From Sarcina sp. DSM 11001 (GTDB lineage: Bacteria > Bacillota > Clostridia > Lachnospirales > Lachnospiraceae): 44,294 nucleotides of DNA. The stretch is taken from assembly GCF_900101015.1 (NCBI RefSeq), contig NZ_FNFZ01000008.1:1-44294 (forward strand). The letters run 5' to 3'. Every line of letters begins with the position of its first letter. The stretch's first letter is position 1. The notes beneath the pieces were generated by a model. The model was not told the DNA's origin. It saw only the letters and a program-made list of their open reading frames with translations, and made no database searches. Below are positions 32,073 to 39,900 of this stretch, piece by piece. Position numbers and translations under genes: made by a program.

Positions 32073-33362
32073 TCAGGAATTATCTCTGGAAGTTTCTGCG
32101 GGGGAATTATCTTCTCTGCGGAAATCATCCTTATGGGACCGGCGGTCGCCTCTGCCTCTGCCGCGGTCTCTCCTGCCGTGTTCTCTGCCGCCGCTCTCGC
32201 GGGCACCCTGAGCTTTTCCGGCGCTTTCGTCTCTTCCCTCTCCTCTTTCTCTGCCGTCACGGGATTCCCGGGGTTCCCTGCCCTCTCTGAAAGGCCTGCC
32301 CTCATGGCGGGACCGGTTCTGGTAATCTCCTCTTTCTCTGTTGTCACGGGAATCTTTATTATCACGAGGCTCTCTGTTGTCACGGTTTTCTTTACCGTCG
32401 CGGTTATCTCTGCCTTCGCGGCTTCCCTCTTTTCCGCTGGACTGTCTGGGGGGAGCTTCTTTTTCTTTCGGAGTATTTTTCTGGACAGGAGTCTTCTGCA
32501 TGGTCGGACGGCTGGCTCCCCTGCGGCGTCTGCGCAGGATCGTCAGATCACTGACATGATATTCGTGGAGCTCTTTTTCGTCATCAACTTCTACGATGAT
32601 CCGCGCAGTCTGACGGAGAATATTGACGCTCTCGACAAGGCCGTTGAGCCCGTCTGCGGATTCCACCTCGTCTCCCGGATGAGGCAGGGTCTTATTGAGC
32701 TCCTCATAGGTCTCCGCTTCGTTCTTGAGGCAGCACATGAGTCTCCCGCAGACGCCGGAGATCTTGCCGGGGTTCAGCGAAAGATTCTGCTCCTTGGCCA
32801 TCTTGATGGATACAGGAATGAAATCCGAGAGCCAGGTGTGGCAGCACAGGGGTCTTCCGCAGCTGCCATAACCGCCCAGGATCTTGGTCTCATCCCGGAC
32901 ACCGACCTGGCGCAGCTCAATGCGTGTGCGGAAAACACTGGCCAGATCCTTGACCAGCTCCCTGAAATCGATACGGCCGTCCGCAGTAAAATAAAAAAGC
33001 ACTTTGCTGTTATCAAAAGTATATTCCGCGTCGATCAGTTTCATCTCGAGGCCGCGGCGCTGAATCTTTTCACGGCAGATCCGGAAGGCTTCCCTCTCCC
33101 GCACGCGGTTACTTTCCATCCGCTCATCATCTTCCCGGGTGCTCAGACGCAGAACAGCCTTGAGAGGCTTCTGGATATGTTTTTCACTCACTTCCATGGG
33201 CGCTCCGACTACAAAACCGTATTCTACGCCTCTCGCGGTCTCCACAATGACGTGGTCCCCGCGTGTCATCTCAAAATCTCCCGGATCAAAAAAATATATC
33301 TTGCCGGCAGTCCTGAACCGGACTCCTACGACCTTTACTTTTCCATTTTCAGTTACTTCCAT
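32073..33362 (-). CDS. ricT: PSP1-domain protein RicT (YaaT) with long charged tail
   Basis: 429 residues from ATG 33362 (MEVTENGKV), which has AGAGGTG six bases upstream; an in-frame upstream start would add 24 unlikely residues. RicT/YaaT is the core of the RicA-RicF-RicT (Y) complex that binds Fe-S clusters and guides RNase Y processing in B. subtilis. Cysteine ligands are visible as CGRPLCC (C168, C173, C174) and CGRLMCC (C205, C210, C211). The PSP1 domain ends near residue 276. Residues 277-429 are Arg/Asp/Glu/Gly-rich with DNR and GRE/GRD repeats, resembling RGG-type RNA-binding disordered tails. B. subtilis RicT is about 275 residues, so the tail is an addition. Neighbours holB, trmN6 and rsmI follow the Firmicutes order. 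Confidence 0.93.
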   Translation of the reverse strand: MEVTENGKVKVVGVRFRTAGKIYFFDPGDFEMTRGDHVIVETARGVEYGFVVGAPMEVSEKHIQKPLKAVLRLSTREDDERMESNRVREREAFRICREKIQRRGLEMKLIDAEYTFDNSKVLFYFTADGRIDFRELVKDLASVFRTRIELRQVGVRDETKILGGYGSCGRPLCCHTWLSDFIPVSIKMAKEQNLSLNPGKISGVCGRLMCCLKNEAETYEELNKTLPHPGDEVESADGLNGLVESVNILRQTARIIVEVDDEKELHEYHVSDLTILRRRRRGASRPTMQKTPVQKNTPKEKEAPPRQSSGKEGSREGRDNRDGKENRDNREPRDNKDSRDNRERGDYQNRSRHEGRPFREGREPRESRDGRERGEGRDESAGKAQGARESGGREHGRRDRGRGRGDRRSHKDDFRREDNSPAETSRDNS

Positions 33363-33536
33363 ATACTTTACACCTCTGAAATACTGCTTCGAAAATCTAT
33401 ATTCTTTAAAAAAATGGTTTTCCTGTTTTAACAAATGATTTTTTACTAAATAGTTTTCAACTAATGGTTTTTACTTTTTAAAAAGTGCTGTTGCGCCTTT
33501 TGCGGGATATTTATACCGGATAAAATCCTCCCCGGG
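33363..33536. other. AT-rich gap between holB and ricT
   Basis: Short T-rich repeats of the type AATGGTTTTTACT/AATAGTTTTCAACT recur three or four times at about 33412-33480. No gene or clear terminator is seen. Confidence 0.5.
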
Positions 33537-34715
33537 TCAGCGGCCCCGGGTCCTGTAAGCGGCGCGCAGCTCCAGAAGCATCATCTGGAGGGTCAGCTCC
33601 GCATTCACGTTGGAAAAAAGTCTGCGCCTGGCGCGGAACACCGCTTCGGAGGCCGCCTGGAGCCCGCTCCAGGAAGCTTTTTGCGCAGCTTCTTTAATAT
33701 ACTGTACTTCATCAGTAAAAATCAAGTTTTCTGTGGAGAGTGTGCTGCGGCAGACAAGGAGATCCCTGTTCCAGGTCAAAACAAAATCTATGAGGTCCCG
33801 GGTCTCCTCCTGCGCCGCCGTATCGCGGGCAAACGCCGCGATCTCCGCTGCGTCTTTTTCCGTTATCCTTCGCAGAAAGGAGATCGTTTTTTCCCGGAGT
33901 TTCGCAAAGTTATCATTTTCCAGAAGAAGGGCTGCCCTGCCTATGCTGCCGCCGGAAAAACGGGCGCAGAGACGGGCGCGTTCTTCCTCCGCGCCGAAAC
34001 GTTCCCTGAGGCAGTTTTCCACAGCGTCCTCGGGTACCGGCCTGAGGGGCAGGGTGACGGCGCGGCTCATGACGGTCGGCAGGAAATTTGTCGTCCCGTC
34101 GGCCAGAAGGAGGAGGACCGCATAGGAGGGGGGCTCCTCGAGAGTCTTGAGGAGGGCGTTCTGGGCCGCGGGTGTCATTTTTTCCGCGTCAGGGATTATG
34201 TAGACCTTATGCGCTGCCCTGTAGGGGCGGATCATGATATCGGCGCGCATTTTACGGATGTCGCCCACACCGATGCTGGTCTCCTTTTCCCGCTCCAGAG
34301 TGATGATGTCGGGGTTTGTCCCGGAAGCCGCCTGAATACAGGAGAGGCACTGCCCGCAGGGCTCGAGATCTCCCGCATCCACACCGGCAGGAGCCTTTCC
34401 TCCCGTATCCGCCGCAGGGGCGTTATCACCAGTTTCCGTCGCAGAAACGTTTTCTACCTTATCTACTGCAGGAGCGTTTTCGCCGTTTTCCGCCGCAGGG
34501 GCGTTTTCGCCGGGAGCTTTTTTATCAGACACATATTTGGCAGGCCGTGCATTTTCGCACAGCAGAGCAGCCGAAAAACTCCGGGCGATCATATGCCGCC
34601 CGGAGCCTTTTGCCCCGTTGAGGATATATGCGTGGGATACGCCGCCCGTGCGCAGCGCGTTCTGAAGATGCGAGACGATGATGTCCTGCCCTATGATCTC
34701 TGAAAATCTGTTCAT
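33537..34715 (-). CDS. holB: DNA polymerase III delta' subunit with zinc-loop insertion
   Basis: 392 residues; clamp-loader subunit of the replicative polymerase. GQDIIVSHLQNAL, HAYILNGAKGSGR (Walker-A-like, residues 34-40) and the sensor region KTLEEPPSYAVLLLL.ADGTTNFLPTVMSR are typical of the HolB/DnaX AAA+ family. The zinc module consists of C53 and C120-x2-C123-x2-C126. In other bacteria about nine residues separate the first Cys from the triad; here 66 do, because five 9-residue units (70-115, ENAPAAENG type) are inserted. The C-terminal collar domain looks normal. First gene of the holB-ricT-trmN6-rsmI series. No ribosome site of normal spacing; see the promoter entry. Confidence 0.93.
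   Translation of the reverse strand: MNRFSEIIGQDIIVSHLQNALRTGGVSHAYILNGAKGSGRHMIARSFSAALLCENARPAKYVSDKKAPGENAPAAENGENAPAVDKVENVSATETGDNAPAADTGGKAPAGVDAGDLEPCGQCLSCIQAASGTNPDIITLEREKETSIGVGDIRKMRADIMIRPYRAAHKVYIIPDAEKMTPAAQNALLKTLEEPPSYAVLLLLADGTTNFLPTVMSRAVTLPLRPVPEDAVENCLRERFGAEEERARLCARFSGGSIGRAALLLENDNFAKLREKTISFLRRITEKDAAEIAAFARDTAAQEETRDLIDFVLTWNRDLLVCRSTLSTENLIFTDEVQYIKEAAQKASWSGLQAASEAVFRARRRLFSNVNAELTLQMMLLELRAAYRTRGR
34401..34508 (-). repeat. 27-bp in-frame tandem repeat in holB
   Basis: Four units of 27 bp coding for ENAPAAENG, ENAPAVDKV, ENVSATETG and DNAPAADTG, and a diverged fifth. They are located inside the zinc-binding loop. Confidence 0.85.
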
Positions 34716-34722
34716 AACTGAC

Positions 34723-34751
34723 AGTATACCTCAGAGGATTTCAATACGCAA
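34723..34751 (-). promoter_or_regulatory. holB promoter, possibly leaderless
   Basis: On the - strand TTGCGT (-35), 17 bp, TATACT (-10). The ATG begins only seven bases after the -10, so transcription would start at or within one or two bases of the start codon. The only ribosome-site candidate (GAGG) lies 13 bases before ATG, overlapping the promoter. Confidence 0.5.
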
Positions 34752-34984
34752 TGGATGGCCTCATGACCTGTGCAGACTTATTATGGATTATTTTTGGATT
34801 ATTAAAGGAAAGGGTCATCACCTGTATTTTCGGCGATGACCCTGACATTTCCATTTCCAGTTTTGACAACAAAATTCCCGTCAATATCTACGGGGGAGAA
34901 TGTCTTGTCGACTTCTCCCAGATCCGGGACCGTGTAAAAATGTACGAAGCCCAAAAAGACAGGCTGAGAAAACGCCCTACTTAA
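34751..34984 (+). CDS. Possible small protein of unknown function
   Basis: A 77-codon frame between two leftward genes. The C-terminal half (ISSFDNKIPVNIYGGE, VDFSQIRDRVKMYEAQKDR) has a soluble, helix-plus-strand character that random frames rarely show. The N-terminal half is less convincing. GAGGA is 12 bases before ATG, and the start overlaps the holB promoter. It may be a real small gene, or the tail of a degraded one. I recognise no family. Confidence 0.3.
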   Translation: MDGLMTCADLLWIIFGLLKERVITCIFGDDPDISISSFDNKIPVNIYGGECLVDFSQIRDRVKMYEAQKDRLRKRPT

Positions 34985-35001
34985 ATATCAGAAAGCCAAT
35001 A

Positions 35002-36417
35002 TCAGAAGACCTCGATCACGCGGATCATGTTGGTGTTGCCGGCCTGTCCCAGAGGAATGCCCGCGGTGAGGACGATCTTATCACCCTTGTCCACGATACC
35101 CGATTTCCTGGCAGCGATCACGGCGGATTCAAAGAGCATCTCCTCGTTGTCCTCCTGAGGGATATTGAGGGGGACGACACCGAACAGAAGGTTCATCTGA
35201 CAGGCGACGGTCTCATGGACAGCGCAGGCCACGATGGGGCAGGTGGGTTTGTACTTGCTGATCCTGTGGGCGGTGAAGCCGGACATGGTGACGGTCACGA
35301 TGGCTTTTGCCTTGACATCCTGGGCAACCATACAGGTCGAATGGGAGATCGCGGTCGTGATGTCCGCATTGATCTCTTCCGGCCGCTGCATAAAGCGGAG
35401 CCGGTAATTGATGTCGTTCTCCGCGGCCTCCGCGATCCTGGACATGGTCTTGACTGCTTCCACCGGATAGGCGCCGCTGGCGGTCTCTCCGGAAAGCATG
35501 ATCGCCGTAGTCCCGTCATAAATGGCGTTGGCGACATCCGTTGCTTCTGCCCTGGTGGGACGGGGATTGTGCATCATGGAATCCAGCATCTGGGTAGCGG
35601 TGACGACGATCTTTCCGCGGATCTCGGCGAGATGGATGATGTGCTTCTGGTAGACAGGCACTTCCTCCATGGGGACTTCGACACCCAGGTCGCCGCGGGC
35701 AACCATTACGCCGTCCGCTTCGTCAAGGATCTCATCAATGTTGTTGATACCCTGCGTGCTTTCGATCTTGGCAATGATCTTCATCTTGCTGCCGTGAGCA
35801 TCCAGGATCTTGCGGATATCGCGGATATCCTGCGCCGTCCTTGTAAAGGAAGCGGCAATATATTCATAGCCCAGCTTGCAGCCGAATTCGATGTCTTCGC
35901 GGTCCTGGTCACTGATGAAGGGCATGGACAGGTCCGTGTCAGGGACATTCACGCCCTTGTGGTTGGAGACGGGGCCGCCGTTGATGATTCTGCAGTGGAT
36001 ATCTGTATCGGTGACGTTTTCAACCTTCAGCTCGATCAGGCCGTCATCGATCAGGATCACGCTGCCCTTGGATACGTCTTTGACCAGGTTCTTGTAACTG
36101 ATGGTAGCGCGTTCAGCTGTTCCCATCACTTCCTCGGTCGTAAGCGTGAAGCCCTTGCCCTTTTCGAGAACGACTTTCCCGCCCTCAAAATCGCGCAGCC
36201 TGATCTCCGGTCCCTTTGTGTCCATCAGCGTGGCGACGGGTTTTCCCATTTCCTTGCGGATACGCACCAGACGTTTAAATTTATTTCTGTGCTCCTCATG
36301 GGTCCCGTGTGAAAAATTGAATCTTGCGACGTTCATACCGGCGTCGATCAGCTCGCGGAGCTTCTCCTCGCTCTCACTGGCCGGCCCGATCGTGCAGATG
36401 ATCTTTGTCTTGCGCAT
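35002..36417 (-). CDS. pyk: Pyruvate kinase
   Basis: 471 residues: the standard three-domain enzyme without the extra C-terminal PEP-utiliser domain. Converts PEP + ADP to pyruvate + ATP in glycolysis. KTKIICTIGPAS and NVARFNFSHGTHEEH (start), TKGPEIRL, KIESTQGINNIDEIL, and MVARGDLGVEVP (metal and substrate site) with TRAEATDVANAI are clear. GGAGAGG lies seven bases before ATG. Strong codon bias, no tandem repeat, monocistronic. Confidence 0.97.
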   Translation of the reverse strand: MRKTKIICTIGPASESEEKLRELIDAGMNVARFNFSHGTHEEHRNKFKRLVRIRKEMGKPVATLMDTKGPEIRLRDFEGGKVVLEKGKGFTLTTEEVMGTAERATISYKNLVKDVSKGSVILIDDGLIELKVENVTDTDIHCRIINGGPVSNHKGVNVPDTDLSMPFISDQDREDIEFGCKLGYEYIAASFTRTAQDIRDIRKILDAHGSKMKIIAKIESTQGINNIDEILDEADGVMVARGDLGVEVPMEEVPVYQKHIIHLAEIRGKIVVTATQMLDSMMHNPRPTRAEATDVANAIYDGTTAIMLSGETASGAYPVEAVKTMSRIAEAAENDINYRLRFMQRPEEINADITTAISHSTCMVAQDVKAKAIVTVTMSGFTAHRISKYKPTCPIVACAVHETVACQMNLLFGVVPLNIPQEDNEEMLFESAVIAARKSGIVDKGDKIVLTAGIPLGQAGNTNMIRVIEVF

Positions 36418-36814
36418 AAAGTTTCCTCTCCTTCCATACTGCTGAATCCCGGGAACTGTTTGTAAAAAAGAGTTCCCTGCTCCTCTGTGATCATCACTTG
36501 GAAATGTGAGATCCCCATCTTCGATAACAGTGCTGTGTGTGTATGTCCTGTTGATTGTATTATAAATGAAACATCCGCTTTGATAAAGAATAAATTATAT
36601 GAAATTATTTTAATCACTAAATTGTAGTAAAACCTACGGATTCTCGTGACTTCTGTCTTCCGGGTTGTATGAGCGAGTCTTGAATACAGGGAAATGTTTT
36701 TCACGAGGCAGCAGTCCGGGTAAAGAGAAATGCAGCATAACCAGGTACAGATCTGCGCAAAAAATGGTATATCTGTATATCTGTATATCTGTACATCATG
36801 ATCCGGGGCTTTAC
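36418..36814. other. Leader and promoter region of pyk
   Basis: The pyk leader (about 130 nt) contains a GGGAACT/AGTTCCC stem-loop near 36448-36473 with a T-rich loop, which might regulate translation or be incidental. Upstream of the promoter, 36590-36760 holds nothing I recognise. A microsatellite GTATATCT (three and a half 8-bp units) is at about 36767-36798. Confidence 0.5.
36559..36586 (-). promoter_or_regulatory. Probable pyk promoter
   Basis: On the - strand TTATCA (-35), 16 bp, TATAAT (-10), about 140 bases before the pyk ATG. Confidence 0.5.
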
Positions 36815-36854
36815 AAAAAACAGCAGCCGCATGCAAATAAGCGTGCGGCTGCTG
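36815..36854 (-). terminator. Strong terminator of the large surface-protein gene
   Basis: On the - strand CAGCAGCCGCACGC pairs with GCATGCGGCTGCTG (one mismatch) across a 6-nt loop, followed by TTTTTTG. It lies about 100 bases past the stop, beyond the 32-bp repeats. Confidence 0.92.
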
Positions 36855-36859
36855 CTTTT

Positions 36860-36955
36860 CCTTGTTTTACGGGCTGTAAAGCCCTGTTTTACCTTGTTCT
36901 GCGGGCTGTAAATCCCTGCTGCTCCTTGTTTTACGGGCTGTAAAGCCCTGTTTTA
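36860..36955. repeat. Three 32-bp tandem repeats abutting the surface-protein stop
   Basis: Units at 36860, 36892 and 36924 start CCTTGTTTTACGGGCTGTAA; the first and third are identical. Each contains GGGCTGTAAAGCCC, a small stem-loop with T-rich flanks. The array ends two bases before the stop codon of the surface-protein gene, so it lies in the 3' untranslated region. Confidence 0.92.
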
Positions 36956-36957
36956 CC

Positions 36958-39900
36958 TTATTTTGTGATCTTCACGTTCTTGACCGGGCTCCAGGCGGAG
37001 AAGTATTTGGTACTGCCCGCGGTCTTGAATGTGCGGATCCGTACATAATAGGTCTTGCCCTTTGTGAGGCCGGTGATCGCTTTGGCCACTGTGGAGGCGC
37101 CCGAAATGGTCACCGAATTGTTTCCGGTCTTGAAGGTCTTGTCTGTGCTGTACTGGATCTGATAGCCACTCGCCTTGGCATTTTTGCCCCATTTGACTGT
37201 CATCTTCTTTGCGCCGCTGTTGGTCAGCGTGCTGATGGCCGGTCTGGCAACCCGGTAGGTCGTGACGCTCTTCGAGAGCGTGCTCCTGCCGGTGGAGGAG
37301 GCGCTGGCGATGATCTTGTAGGTGTATTTCGTCCCGTTGGTATTGGCTTTCTTGTCCGTGTAGGTGACGGTAGAGCCGTTTTTGATGGCCGCGATCTGCG
37401 TGCTTCCGCGATAGATGATATAGGCGTTCGCACCGGCGACCTTCTTCCAGGTCAGCATGATGCCGGTGACCTGGTTATCCGCCTTAAACGTCGAAGTTGC
37501 GGCGGGGACAACGCTGATGGTAACTGCTTTGGAGACAGCGTTGAAGTCGGATGTCTTCGCCGCGGTCACCGTGATCTTGACCTTGCCGACCTTGACGGCC
37601 TTGACAGTGCCGGTCTTGCTGTCTTTCTTCTTGACTGTGGCCAGTTTCTCTGAGGCGGACTTGAACGAGATGCTTCCCTTCGTGCCGGAGACCTTGATGG
37701 CCGTTGTCTTTCCGACAGCGATCTTTGTGGCATCCACGGTCAGTTTGATCGACTGGGCAGCCTTTGCGATGGTGAATTTCTTCGTGACCGTACCCTTGTA
37801 GTTGCCCTTGCCGGCGACCTTCACCGACGCGGTCCCCGCGTGGACGTTGTCGCTGTAGGTTACAGAGTAATCCGTTCCGGAAGCGAGTTTCTTTCCGCCG
37901 TGTTTTACTGTGACGGCAGGTTTCTGGGATTTTCCGTTGTAGGTATAAGTGCCGGAGGCAAGCGTCACATCGGCAGAGGCGAGCGCCGCCCTGGCAATGC
38001 TGAAGGTCTGTTCAAGGGTTCCCTCGTAGAGGCCTGTGCCCGTGACGGTCACCTTCGCGGTGTCCGTTCCGGCTTTAATATTGTTGCTGTAAGTGACGGT
38101 GTAGTCCGTGCCTTCCTCAAGGCCGCTTCCGTCATAGCTCACCCTGACAGCCGGTTTTTTCTCCCTGCCGTCGTAGGTGAGTCCCTCTGTTTCAAGGGTG
38201 ATGGCCGCGTTTCCGTCTTCCAGGGACCGGATGGCCGATGCTGCCTGCCGCGCGGTCACAGTGATCTGTTTTTCTTCGGCGATCTTTGTTCCGTCGAGGG
38301 CGATCTCCAGGATGCCCTGGCCGGGAAGACTGCCTTCCAGGGTGACACTGGCCAGGCCGTTTTCATCCGTCGTGACGGTCTGCTGTCCGACAGAGACAAT
38401 ACTCGGTGAGTAAGAGGTGATGGTAAGGGTCCGGCCTGCCCCTGCTTCCGCGGGAAGGACACGGATGGTCAGTTCCGTACTGTCGTGGTGGAGCATGCCC
38501 GTCTCCCCGGTGATCTCCAGGCTCCTGGGCATGACCGTGACTGCGTGCTGTCCGCTGTAGGCGGCGGCGATGGCCGTTCCGGCGTAGTTCTTCACATTTT
38601 TGACAGCTACGGTGACAGTCCCGGACAGTGCGCCTGCCGTCTGCGCCGGTCTGAAGGCGAAGGAGGAAGCATACCGGGCGGTTCCGTCATAGTTATCCTC
38701 GGCGTTGAGCGGCTCAATGGTGCCGGTGACGGCAGTTCCACCCGACGCTGTGACGGTGACATTGGACGTATTCACCGTGTCGATCTGCATGTACTGGCTG
38801 AAATCGATGTCAATCTCGCCCTCGTAGGCGCTGACGCCTGCTACTTCGGGCGCAGCCGTTGAGACCATGGCCGTGTTGACTTCGGTCTGGATGGGCGGCA
38901 CGGGCAGGTAGTGCTTTCCGTTTTCTCCCGCATAGGTCGCCGCTGCGTCATTATAACTGTCGGCGTCCTCATATCCTTCCTTGTTGAACTTGACGACCCA
39001 GCTGCCCTCCGGAACATCCCATCCGAAGATACCGTAGGTGTCCGTGGTCTGCGGGTTCACCTGGTCGTAGTTCTCCGCGTCCCATTTGACTTCTTCTTTT
39101 CTTCTGCCGGTCTCCTCTCCGTATTCATCATAATCGATGATCTCCGCATACTGGTAGATCGTCGCCGTGACGCCTTCAACACGGTTGGAAGGCACAGCCT
39201 CGTAGACGTAGCCGGACGGGTCGGCGATGGGTGTGGCCGACCGGATTCCCGTATAGCCGCCGCCGTCGGGGCCGCCGCCATGTTCGTCGGGTTCTTCCTC
39301 CGGCTCTTCGTCAGGATCCTCCTGATTGGGATCGCACTCACACTTTCCGCCGCCCTTCTCGCAGGGGCATTTATAGACATTCAAGGCCCTGATACTGTTG
39401 CGGATATAGTCTCTCAGCGAAATGAAGCCATCCTGGACCACGCCCTTGACGTCGAACAAACCTGTAACGTATTTTGTGAGGTCGCCCATCTTTTTCTCGA
39501 CGTAGCCCCCGGCTTCATTCGCGATGATGGCAGCGCCGTGGAAAACAGCCCTGCGGACGGATCTGGACACCTTGCCTCCATACCGCTTCATAGCGGCCTT
39601 GTAGAGCTTCTTGCAGCCCAGTTTGGCAAGCTTTCCGCCGAATTTCAGGACCTTTCCGCCGCAGTAATCCATCACAAGACCGGCGGCATAGGTTCCGCCC
39701 ATAAGGATATTGGCCCGCCTGACATAATCATCGATCTGCTTTTCTATATCCTCGGCATCTCTCCAGTATCCGTCCTTCATGTCCTTCGTGATGCACTTGC
39801 AGTTTTTCCGGATGATGGCGTTTTTGTACTCGCCAAGGGCATAGCGCAGGGTACTTTCATTTGCCCCGACGTTCAGGAAATCATTCCCGAGGTCGATCGC

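Noticed and set aside
32046-33431. 461-codon open frame on the + strand
   Set aside because: Antisense to ricT, whose PSP1 domain and cysteine motifs are unmistakable.
34900-36312. 470-codon open frame on the + strand
   Set aside because: Antisense to pyruvate kinase; codon-bias shadow.
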